From positions 124,001 to 188,000 of the forward strand of contig JACKPA010000011.1 of assembly GCA_024233865.1 (NCBI GenBank): a stretch of 64,000 nt of DNA. The letters run 5' to 3'. Positions 54,541-63,556 of the stretch are shown here, in pieces. Under the pieces are notes generated by a model. The model had not been told where the DNA came from, searched no databases, and saw only the letters and a program-made list of their open reading frames with translations. The DNA comes from Leptospiraceae bacterium. GTDB taxonomy: Bacteria; Spirochaetota; Leptospiria; Leptospirales; Leptospiraceae. Both the position numbers and the translations under genes were made by a program. How positions within the stretch are numbered: the stretch's first letter is position 1; every line of letters begins with the position of its first letter.

Positions 54541-54659
54541 TAAAATCCTTACAATTTTTTTGAAAAAAAAGGTGATTTTCCAAGAAATAAATTGACTTTC
54601 CAGGGATTCCCCCGAAAAGAAATTTTTTAAATCCCGTCAATTGATGTATCGAGCTTCTC
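54541..54659 (+). promoter_or_regulatory. Conserved leader, copy 1
   Basis: About 119 bp. It contains ATTGACTTTCC, a hairpin with stem GGGATT (54602-54607) and AATCCC (54629-54634), and TCAATTGATGTATCGAG. It recurs at 57327-57445 and 59429-59540 with few changes. Distance to the lipoprotein ATG is 196 bp from the ATTATTTC site in both copy 1 and 2. It may hold the promoter and an RNA leader common to these genes. Confidence 0.55.
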
Positions 54660-54722
54660 CAAACAAACCGGCTAATACCGGTGTTTACTAACAGAAATCG
54701 AAATTGTTTTAAGGATTAGTTT

Positions 54723-56353
54723 ATGAAATCAAATTTCATTCTCAAATATACATCAATAGGGGTGATTCCCTTTTTGCTTTTGGTTGGATTGCTTTTTTCA
54801 TGCAAAGCAAATGAAAAGAACTCTAAAAAAGAAAAAACTGCCTTAGCAGCCGCAGCGATTCTTCTTAGCCAGACAAGTTGTAATGGCTCGAGCGTAAGCC
54901 GTGACTGGGGAACTTTTACGGATTGTAATGACGGGACAGTTAAGTTTGTTGGGACGGCTGGAACTTTTGGTGGAAATTCTTATCCGGCTCAAACACTCTA
55001 TTTTACCAAGTGTGTATACGGACAGACTTATAATTCTGCAACCAACGATTGTGATGGGACAAGTAACTTAGGAAACTATGGAGCAAAGAATATTCAATTT
55101 TGCAAAACCTATGATAATTCTTGCGATAATACTATTACGGTAACATCGGGTCCATTGTTTGACGCTTGTAGCGGTCTAAGCTTAACTGGAAAGTCATGGC
55201 GTGTACCAACCAAAAATGAGTTAAAATTGCTAGTCAATTGTGCAAATACAACTAATATGCCAGATCATGATTATCACTCTTGCCCTAAAACAGATTTACT
55301 GAATATCATTAATTTATTTCCAATTCCTTCTACATTAAGGGATTTTTATTGGTCATCAAATGTGTACACTGGTAGTAATTTGGGCAATGGTAATATGTCT
55401 TATGCGCTTTTCGTCTCGTTCGACGATGGGTACGTGCTGTCAGATTGGAAGGATAAATCCTACTATGCTCTTTGTGTTAGCAGCGCAACCTACAACATAA
55501 GCGGAACAATAACCGGACTTACCGCAGACGGTTTAGTATTGCAAAACAACTCCGGAGACGATTTGACCGTTTCTTCCGGAGCGACTACATTCGCCTTTAC
55601 CACAAAAGTGAGCGGAGCTTACGCAGTGACAGTCAAGACACAACCAACCGGATTAACTTGTAGTGTGAGCAGTGGAAGTGGAACGGCGATTGCCGACGTG
55701 ACGAATGTGAGTATAAGTTGTAGTAGTTCTAGCAGTATACAACCTCAAGTAGTTGCAGTGGTACAACTGCAACTTACAGCTGGGGGACGTTTACGGACTG
55801 TAATGACGGGACAGTTAAGTTTGTGGGAGTGGCTGGAACGTTTGGTAGCAATTCTTATACAGCTCAAACGCTCTATTTTGCCAAGTGCACATACGGACAG
55901 ACTTACAATTCTGCAACCAACGATTGTACGGGAACGGGGAATTCAGGCAATAATTACGGAGCATCTACCGTTCAATACTGTAATGCAACTAATAGTACTT
56001 GTGACAATGGTACAACATTAAACGGGACAGGAACAAGTAGTGCTTATACAGCTTGCAGTGGTTTGAGTTTGGTTGGGAAGTCTTGGAGAGTTCCGACGAA
56101 GAACGAGTTAAAATTAACAATTAGTTGTACTAATGGAACTATGCCGGATGATTATCCTACATCCACATATTATTGTGGTACCTATACTGCACCAACAATT
56201 AGCAATCTATTTTCAAATACTCTGTCAAGCGGTTATTGGAGTTCCTCTGTTTATAGTGCGACAGACGGTTGGATTTCCGGTTTTGGTAATGGCGCTACAC
56301 TCAACAACAATAAGACGGATAGCAGCATGTACGTTCGTTGTGTGTCACCGTAG
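54723..56353 (+). pseudogene. Two-module DUF1566 (Lcl) lipoprotein, frameshifted
   Basis: Signal peptide with lipobox LLFSCKAN (Cys 27). Module 1 (about residues 60-250) has GKSWRVPTKNELKLL and WSSNVYTG. A beta linker follows (ISGTITGLTADGLVLQNNSG) and then a Ser-rich tract CSSSSS. At about 55736 the frame changes: the second module is in the frame of 55823-56353 (GTFTDCNDGTVKFVG, GKSWRVPTKNELK, YVRCVSP). The related gene at 57721-57760 has AGCAGTAGCACAACC where this has AGCAGTATACAACC, a single-base loss. Surface-exposed, presumably. Confidence 0.75.
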
Positions 56354-56426
56354 TCCAACTTCGTCCACTACAAGTGACCGGTTACCGAGTAGCCCTTAAG
56401 GGCATATCAAGGTATTGGTTATTTTT

Positions 56427-56442
56427 CCGCCCGTTAGGGCGG
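56427..56442. terminator. GC hairpin between DUF1566 gene and Uma2 copy B
   Basis: Second copy of CCGCCC-GTTA-GGGCGG, as at 52560, between the convergent DUF1566 and Uma2 genes. Confidence 0.4.
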
Positions 56443-56475
56443 ATTGACCAACCGTAGCCGTAAGGCATATCGAAG

Positions 56476-57219
56476 CTATTCTTTCCCACCGACCAATTCA
56501 CCAGGGTTATACCCTAACTCTCGCAGTTTTTGAGCCAATATTTCGGCTCGTTCTCGCTCTCTTTCCTTCTCCAAGCGTTCTTTTTTAGCTCGTTCTTGCT
56601 CTCTTTCAAATTCCAGCAAGACCAGTTTTTTTTGCCTGTCATACATCCTCAAATACGTCTTGAGTTTACCTTTGACTTTCCCTGTCCATACGCCTAAGTA
56701 GCAGTTCAGTTCTCTCGACCACAGCCAACCTTCTGGATTCTTCAACAATTCTTGGTAAAATCCATACTGATTCAATCGCCAACCTCGCAAATAACTCGGA
56801 TTGTATGGATCGTATACGAAGTATTCCGATGTCCGAAACGTCTGCTCATACAATTCCTTTTTGTCTACCAAATCAACTTGGTAAGTACTTTCAGATAACA
56901 ATTCTACGATTACATTGGGATATTTCCAGTTCTCTTCCCACAACGTCCAAGTTTTTCGCTCTTTTGTGCCATCCACACCTTTTACAAAAAAAAAGTCCGG
57001 ACCTCTCAAGTCTTTGTTTTTGAGTTCTTGGGGATTGAAATAGATAAACATGTTTCCACCGGCAAAAAAGTCTTTTCGCTTACCCATGGTAAACTCAGCC
57101 GAGTCAATCAAAATGTTCATATTTTCTCTATGGGTAGGCGTTTCCAAAGGAATACCATCATCACAAGGTAGGTTTGTGGGATATTTTATCTGTTCGAGAA
57201 GGGTAACTGATTGTGGCAT
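56476..57219 (-). CDS. Uma2-family nuclease-like protein, copy B
   Basis: 247 residues from ATG 57219, with the same GGAG Shine-Dalgarno as copy A. The protein is identical in appearance to copy A apart from the coiled tail, which lacks one 14-residue KERLEKERERERAE unit. It has the same PD and ExxSxST motifs. The two genes belong to copies of one duplicated segment. Confidence 0.75.
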   Translation of the reverse strand: MPQSVTLLEQIKYPTNLPCDDGIPLETPTHRENMNILIDSAEFTMGKRKDFFAGGNMFIYFNPQELKNKDLRGPDFFFVKGVDGTKERKTWTLWEENWKYPNVIVELLSESTYQVDLVDKKELYEQTFRTSEYFVYDPYNPSYLRGWRLNQYGFYQELLKNPEGWLWSRELNCYLGVWTGKVKGKLKTYLRMYDRQKKLVLLEFEREQERAKKERLEKERERERAEILAQKLRELGYNPGELVGGKE

Positions 57220-57326
57220 ACTTTTTCTCCATGGGATAATCCAATACAATGATTTGTTCAATCATCATTGTTTTCCAAAATAGAGCAAGATTTTTTTAAT
57301 AAAATTATTTCAAATCAGATACATCT

Positions 57327-57445
57327 AAAATCCTTACAATTTTTTTGAAAAAAAAAGTGATTTTTTAAGAAATAAATTGACTTTCCAGGGATTCCCCCGA
57401 AAAGAAATTTTTTAAATCCCGTCAATTGATGTATCGAGCTTCTCC
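57327..57445 (+). promoter_or_regulatory. Conserved leader, copy 2
   Basis: Same element as 54541-54659, in front of the 57508 lipoprotein gene. The region upstream contains the uninterrupted ATTATTTC site where copy 1 has an IS insertion. Confidence 0.55.
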
Positions 57446-57507
57446 AAGCAGACCGTAACACCGTTCGCGAGCAGAAATCGAAATTATCTTAGATTAAGGA
57501 TTTATGT

Positions 57508-58096
57508 ATGAAATCAAATTTTATTCTCAAATATATAGCGGTAGAGATGATTCTCTTTTTGTCTTTGGTTGGATTGCTTTTTTCATGCCAAACAAATAAC
57601 GATAACGACAACTCTAAAGAAGTTGCGGGAGCAGCAGTTGTCCTTAGTCAGCCAACCAACCGGACTAACTTGCACAGTGAGTAGCGGAAGCGGAACGGCA
57701 ACTGCGAATGTAACGAATGTGAGTATAAGTTGTAGTAGTTCTAGCAGTAGCACAACCTCAAGTAGTTGGACAAACGGACAAACTAGTCCAGCGTATAATG
57801 CGTGTAATAGTTATAGTATGACAGGGAAATCATGGAGAGTACCGACTTTTACTGAGTTGAGATTACTGACAGAATGTACAAGTGGTGAAATACCAAATGA
57901 TTGTGCTCAATGCACAAGTTTTACCGCTCCAACAATCAACAGTTTATATCCGAATACAGTTTCAGGTTACTATTGGTCTTCCTCTGGATACCCAACTGAC
58001 ACAACTGGCGCGTACAGCCCTTATTTCGGTAATGGTTCCGAATGCTACAGCAATAAGTCGACACAGTACCTCTAGCTCCGTTGTGTGTCACCGTAG
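57508..58096 (+). pseudogene. Short DUF1566 (Lcl) lipoprotein, twice disrupted
   Basis: ATG 57508 gives a lipoprotein signal (lipobox LLFSCQTN). After about 58 codons the frame stops; another frame from 57650 continues with PTGLTCTVSSGSGTATANV, the Ser tract, GKSWRVPTFTELRLL and YWSSSGYP. That frame ends in TAG at 58073, after which LRCVSP and a second TAG (58094-58096) follow in the same frame. Compared with 54723, the first DUF1566 module is deleted, joining the signal region to the linker. Confidence 0.7.
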
Positions 58097-58135
58097 TTAA
58101 ACAGAGTTTATCCCGGACGAAGTTGAAAAAGCCTG

Positions 58136-58156
58136 CCTCCGAATTTATTCCGGAGG
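58136..58156. terminator. Hairpin between convergent genes
   Basis: CCTCCG (58136-58141), 9-nt loop, CGGAGG (58151-58156), followed by TTTA. Lies between the DUF1566 remnant and the Rpn gene. Confidence 0.5.
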
Positions 58157-58161
58157 TTTAG

Positions 58162-59115
58162 CTACGTTATCTTACTCATTTCATCCATGGAAAGTCCGGT
58201 TTGTTTCCGAATTTCTTCCTCTGACACACCAGCACTTCTTAACATTTTGGCTAAATTGAAAATTACTTTTCGATTCTCATCCAAGGCTTTATCCTTTTCA
58301 TCCAAGGCTTTGCGGTTTTCTTCTAATTCCTTCGCATTTTCCTCCAAGGTTTGAAATAGGTCTTGAACTTTCCTCTCCATTTCCTCCTCAAATTCTAACT
58401 GCTTCCTCACTTTCTCGTCTTGAGTTGCCTTATACAAACGGCGTATTAATTGCTGCACGAGTGCGTCCGATTGAATCTCTTCCGGTTGATCGTCAGGATA
58501 TTCCATCACCCGACTATGGAATCCCGTTTCTGAAAACACAGTCAACATTCTTTCCAATGGTTTTTTCCCATTTGTGCTTTGCGGAACTGCCAATTGCAAC
58601 ATATACGACTCGTGGTTTAGCTTCTCCAAAAATTCTATTCTTCCAGGGATTTCCTTGTTTTCCAATACGTCATAGTAGTGATTTTTCAGCTTCACTACTT
58701 TCGGAAACCGTTCATCCTCTATGTATCCCAAAAAGTAGATCACTATGATCGAATAAAATTCCGGTATTTCTACTGTTTCTCCTTTCCGGTTCTTTCCAAT
58801 TAGAATATTGTCTATCCTTTGGTATTGCTCTCCGATATACTTCCGAAAACGGAACAAATCCATGGATTTCTTGGACTTCTGGAGTTCGATTAAGACTTTT
58901 CGCTTTTCGTTTTCTTTTGTGAGAATGAGGGCGTGGAAGTCCATTCGCAAAAAGTTCATTTCTTGTTTGGAAGTGGTGGCTGTGTATTCCTGTGGTTTGA
59001 AATCGAGTTCAAGGATTTCGCAACCGATGATTCGCCCGATGATACCTTTTGCAATATTGATGTCTTCCATAAGGAATTTGAAAGCGTTGTCATAGATAGG
59101 ATTTGCGATTAACAT
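58162..59115 (-). CDS. Rpn/PD-(D/E)XK family nuclease-transposase
   Basis: 317 residues. N-terminal IYDNAFKFLMED, catalytic region with MDFHALIL and KRKVLIELQKSK (ExxK-like ELQK), then YIGEQY, as in recombination-promoting nucleases of the Rpn/PD-(D/E)XK transposase group. The end is a long coiled coil (ELEENRKALDEKDKALDEN) and a short tail (AGVSEEEIRKQTGLSMDEM). It looks complete. Members act on host DNA and promote RecA-independent recombination in E. coli. Confidence 0.75.
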   Translation of the reverse strand: MLIANPIYDNAFKFLMEDINIAKGIIGRIIGCEILELDFKPQEYTATTSKQEMNFLRMDFHALILTKENEKRKVLIELQKSKKSMDLFRFRKYIGEQYQRIDNILIGKNRKGETVEIPEFYSIIVIYFLGYIEDERFPKVVKLKNHYYDVLENKEIPGRIEFLEKLNHESYMLQLAVPQSTNGKKPLERMLTVFSETGFHSRVMEYPDDQPEEIQSDALVQQLIRRLYKATQDEKVRKQLEFEEEMERKVQDLFQTLEENAKELEENRKALDEKDKALDENRKVIFNLAKMLRSAGVSEEEIRKQTGLSMDEMSKIT

Positions 59116-59428
59116 AATTTAGTTTTGGTGTCTGGTATTCAGTAGTCAAGAGAATTAAAGAGAATTATGAATTGTTAGTTGTCTTTCATTCAAAATTCAA
59201 CATTAAAAATTATCAATTACTAGCTGATTTCCTTACATAAAGAATTTAAATTATATTTTGATCAATTTCTTATTTTTGCCTCTTTATTTTCATTTTTCTT
59301 TCTAGTTTACAAGATACTAAAAGGAAAGGAATAATTCATCATAGAAAGTCCGGTCTGTTTTCGAGTATCTTCCTCTAGCACACCAGCACCCATTCAAAAT
59401 TCAACATTAAAAATTATTAATTCTTACA
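59116..59428. other. Gap with direct repeat and a decayed Rpn tail
   Basis: A direct repeat of about 30 bp (CATTCAAAATTCAACATTAA at 59187 and 59391) brackets a segment. Within it, 59335-59390 is about 80 percent alike to 58180-58236, the 3' end of the Rpn gene. So a second Rpn copy was once here. No gene remains. Confidence 0.55.
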
Positions 59429-59540
59429 AAAATCCTTACATTTTTTTTGAAAAAAAAAGTGAATTTCTAAGAAATAAATTGACTTTCCAGGGATTCCCCC
59501 GAAAGGAAATTTTTTAAATCCCGTCAATTGATGTATCGAG
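59429..59540 (+). promoter_or_regulatory. Conserved leader, copy 3
   Basis: Same leader as at 54541 and 57327, but in front of a sensor kinase remnant, not a lipoprotein of the DUF1566 type. The hairpin and flanking TTGACTTTCC are retained. The similarity ends at ATGTATCGAG, just before the start region of the downstream gene. Confidence 0.55.
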
Positions 59541-59563
59541 TGGTAAAGAGTTTTATAGGTAAT

Positions 59564-60929
59564 ATGGCAAAAGCACTTTCTATTTTCATTTTATTATTTA
59601 CGATTGTTCGTTGTGGATATCCGGACAACCGAATAGAACAACCAAAAGTATCCCAGGGGGTTTTCGACCTATCCGGTTGGGATTTTCAAACAAATGGGAA
59701 CTTATCTATCAATGGTGATTGGGAGTTATATTGGAATCAATTGATCGATCAACGGAGCTTTTTGGTATACGCCGCAAATAGGTTTGTCTTCTCAGATTAT
59801 TGTACAAACACACAATAAACTGGCAATAGACGCAGCTCTTTTTGGTTCCATATTCATCATGGCTTTGTATCATTTCTCTTTTTATCTTCATCGCAAAAAA
59901 GACAAAACTTCTTTGTATTTCGGATTTTTTTGTTTGACTGCTTCTATCTATGTTATTTCAGCAAACGAAGCGTTGATCTATATCTTCTTCCCGACTATTC
60001 CATTTCGACTTGCCTATATCCTTTTGTTTGTTTATTACTTGGCAGTTCCATTGTACGTGTCTTTTGTTTCCGACCGAATTCTCATTCAAAATCATACAGT
60101 GGATTTGGTTACTTTTTTCGTTAGGGTATACATTCGTAATACTTTCAAGTTCGGAAATCGGAACCGTTATAGAAGGACATTTTCTCTTTGTTGTTCCGGC
60201 TGCACTGTTTTATGCTCTAATGATGGTAGTGAAAGCTCTTATTAGAAAAAAGAAGGATGCCATCTATATACTTGCTCCCAATCTCGTTGTATTGAATATG
60301 ACATGATTTCCGATATAGACAGAAAGAGTTTACAGATCGAATACTATATTCCTGAAGATACGATTCTAACAGCAGACGAACATTTGTTGGAAGAAGTTTT
60401 AAGGAACTTGGTGATGAATGCAGTCAAATTCAGTCACCCCAACGGAAAAATCGAGATTCATTTTACGGAAGATGAAACATTTCAGTACATCAAAGTCAAA
60501 GACTATGGAATCGGAATTTCCATACGCTTCCAAAGCAACCTTTTCGAACCCAGACGAAACGGATTTTCACTCGGAACGTTTGGTGAAAAAGGATTCGGTC
60601 TTGGTTTGAGTTTAAGTCGTGAAATTGTCCAAGCCCATTTCGGACATATTTCCGTAGAATCTGAAGAAAACATGGGAAGTTCTTTCACGGTTGCTTTGCC
60701 TTCCAATAAAAAAACGGTATTTCTAATCCTTAAAGATAAAGAAAAAGAATCAAATTTTACTAATAAAATGATTGAAAAGAAGTTATTACCTATCTCGTGC
60801 GATTCATACGAAAAAATTCCGGAACTTTTGGACAGAATCAGCCCTAAGTGCATCTTCGTTCAAGACAAGCAGGATAATTTGGAATTAAAGACGACACTGC
60901 AAAAACCATTTGAAAGACCGTTTGTTTAG
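59564..60929 (+). pseudogene. 7TM-DISM sensor histidine kinase, degraded
   Basis: Four pieces in different frames. 59564-59818: lipoprotein-like signal (FTIVRCGYP) and start of a 7TMR-DISM extracellular domain (GVFDLSGWDFQTNGNL, GDWELYWNQ). About 59810-60118: membrane part (LAIDAALFGSIFIMALYHFS). 60100-60306: rest of the membrane part (GYTFVILSSSE). 60303-60929: HATPase (LRNLVMNAVKFSHP, KDYGIGIS, KGFGLGLSLS) with a receiver-like tail. The extracellular domain is cut short and the HisKA phosphoacceptor helix is missing. Confidence 0.7.
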
Positions 60930-61151
60930 TATTATGTGTAGTGGAATTCTACTTAACAAAGCACTAAACAAAACCTAAAATTTTACCTTTTTACAGCGTC
61001 GCCATTAAATACTTTTATTACAAAACACAAATCTAACATTTTGTATGCATATATTCTTATTCTTGTTATGGATACAAATAATGTTCCTATTCATCCAAGA
61101 AGTATAGAAACTGATTGGTTTTTTGATGAATTCCTAACAAAAATGCAAGCA
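60930..61151. other. Gap between kinase and regulator remnants
   Basis: 220 bp, AT-rich, with only a short frame of 40 codons from 61068. Nothing I can support as a gene. Confidence 0.4.
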
Positions 61152-61456
61152 ATTACTTAAAGTATTTCGAACGAATTTTGTAACCTAATTCACCATTGGT
61201 TTTGGCATCAAAAAATTCTCGAATTTTATGCAACCGATATTCTATAGCCTTTTCTGTTTTATCTAAAGCTCTTGCGATCTCTTTGAGGTTTTATTGTTTG
61301 TATGTAGTCAATCACTTGACCTCCCTTCGTAAAGTGAGCGTCGATTAAAAGCATAGGATAAGACTTCAGTATCGTCCGCAACCCCTCGATAACAACAGAA
61401 TGATCGTCAACGATTAGCAATTTCTTTGGTTCGATGAATTTTCTCCATAGGATCAA
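61152..61456 (-). pseudogene. Response regulator (NarL/LuxR type), internally deleted
   Basis: Receiver start: KKLLIVDDHSVVIEGLRTIL, about 55 residues, with the acidic pair but ending before the phosphorylated Asp. In another frame after 61259, EIARALDKTEKAIEYRLHKI corresponds to the C-terminal HTH. The middle, including the phosphorylation site, is gone. It is probably the former partner of the kinase remnant at 59564. Confidence 0.6.
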
Positions 61457-62077
61457 CTTTTATACAATCCCTGGTATTAATCAAGAAAATTATTGTAAAA
61501 AGAGAGTATTAATTCAATATTCTAATTTCGCTATAAAATCTTTGTTGTAAATTGGGAGAAAATCGCTCCAATGGTTTTGCCAAATGGATTTGTAAAAGTT
61601 CCATCTTTCCATGGTAGAATAGAATATCGTTTGATTTTTTATATAGGAAAGTCCGTTTTTCCGGTTAAAGCCAATCCCCAAAAATCCTCTGTATTTAACC
61701 GCTAGACAAAAATCTGGAACAAAAAATACAGTACTTAGTAGAAATTCAGAATACAACGATCTCAAAACTTATCAAATCTATATTGGTGAACTCCAAGCCT
61801 TGGTGAAAAAAGGAATCTTACACAACTAGTATTCTTCTACAATTTTGGTCACAAAAGAAAACTACACCATAACCCGTTACAATTCAGTGCCTTAAGACCT
61901 GTTTTGATCATTGCAGGTGAAAAAGCACACACCTCAATTATTTTTCTATCTTTATATTTTTAGTTTACCAAAAACTCTATCATTTTTGAATACACCAAAA
62001 TAAGTCTGTGTTTTTTGTAGAAACTGAGCATAACACAAGAAGAAGAGGACAAAAACTAAACAAGAGGAATTCTTTAT
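61457..62077. other. 620-bp gap, no supported gene
   Basis: An 83-codon frame on the minus strand (61514-61765) and a short plus-strand tail (EYNDLKTYQIYIGELQALV, around 61745-61830) look protein-like but match nothing I know, and neither has a ribosome binding site. The region is probably decayed genes. Confidence 0.35.
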
Positions 62078-63556
62078 ATGACAAAATATATTATTATATA
62101 CGTAAATTTATTACTTTTAGCATTAGTAAGTCCAATTCATTCAACCTATACACCTTATGACATGCTGTTTTTGGACTACCAAAGTATTACCGGATTATAT
62201 GGAAGTCGTTCGTCAGGATTAGGTGGAGCTTTTACTGCAGTAGCTGATGATCCTTCCGGTGCCTACTATAATCCTGCTGGTCTTATCTTTAGCCCTAATG
62301 ATTCTTTAAGTATTTCCGGTAATGCATACCGACTTTTAACCATGTACTACCAAGACGTAGAGGGTCCGGGAAGATCGTATTTAAGGAAGTCTGAAGACTT
62401 TTTTCCAAACTTTATCGGAGCAACAAGATAGCTTTCCCAAAAAGTTTCTTTTAGTTTATCTTATGTAAATACAAAACGAAGAGATACTAACTCGACTGTA
62501 TGGGTAACCAACCCCGTATACCGCCCTGATTTGGAAAGAATCAGTAGCACAGTATCAGAGTATTCGAATGAATTTATGGTTGGCCCCTCTTTGTCTTACA
62601 AAATCAAGGATAACCTGAGTATAGGTGCATCCTTATATTACTTGAGACACTTTACAAAAAATGCGGTCACTGATACATACAACTTTACGGATAAAACTTG
62701 GGAAGAATACATTATCAATGAGCAGAAAAAAGTATCAGGATACAATCCCGTAGTCGGTTTGATGTATATGCCTACGGAAAAACTATCTTTAGGAGTCTCC
62801 ATTCAAAAAAAATACGTGGTTGGAGGAACTAGGAATAACAACTTACTTGACTTAACTAGCTCAACTTTAAGTAGCGATGATGCATACTACGTTTATGGTT
62901 CACCCCATTCCTTAAATGGCGTATACCAAAACAAACTATCATACCTCACACCATTAACCGCTACAATTCCACAGACTTCCGAGCTTAGAATGGGAATTGC
63001 CTACTTTTTATCCCACAAGGTATTGTTCTCTTTTGATTACATCAAGATAAGCGGATATTCCAAAAAAAAGAATCAATATGAATTTATCACTTATGAAGAC
63101 ATTCCACAGTTCATCTATTATGGAAACAAAGAATACGAAACCTATCGAAAACCAACCGAAAACTTTGCGGTTGGTACGGAGTTGGATATTTTACCTTTCT
63201 TGACGCTTCGTATGGGCTTTTTTACAAATTTTTCCAGCAATCAAAAAAGAGGTTGGATTGAATCAATGGTAGAAACCGTTGTTAGGCAAGAAATAATTCC
63301 TTTGGGAATAGCAGAAGATAAAAATTTATCCGTATTGTATTTTCCAACAAAATTAATTCGACCTTATTATGCAGATTATTCTAGCCCAAAAGGCTATACT
63401 CTGGGAATTTCATTTACCGGTACTGCGGCTGTTTTTACCTTTACACATATCAGAGAAATTGGAAATGATATGACCTTTTATTATCCGACAAATCCACCAG
63501 TAAACCTTTATTATAAAAATCAAGTTTATAATATTTCCATAACAACACGGAATTAG
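62078..63556 (+). pseudogene. OmpP1/PorV-like outer-membrane protein, in-frame stop
   Basis: Signal peptide (YIIIYVNLLLLALVSPIHS), then GSRSSGLGGAFTAVADDPSG and YYNPAGL, the N-terminal hallmark of OmpP1/FadL/PorV-type barrels, followed by alternating beta strands to the C-terminus. Frame 2 stops at TAG 62429-62431, after IGATR; the same frame then continues without any shift (LSQKVSFSLSYVNTKRRD) to 63556. One base substitution would restore 492 codons. The second part on its own would lack a signal peptide. Confidence 0.75.

Noticed and set aside
55736..56021. C-terminal 95 residues of the open frame beginning at 54723
   Set aside because: This stretch is an out-of-frame reading of the second DUF1566 module; the real continuation is in the next frame.
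61068..61187. Short plus-strand frame of about 40 codons
   Set aside because: No ribosome site, overlaps the regulator remnant on the other strand, and no recognisable motif.
58073..62431. TAG recoding (e.g. pyrrolysine or suppressor) because two genes have in-frame TAG
   Set aside because: Other genes in the window end normally at TAG, and both affected genes lie in a region full of broken genes.
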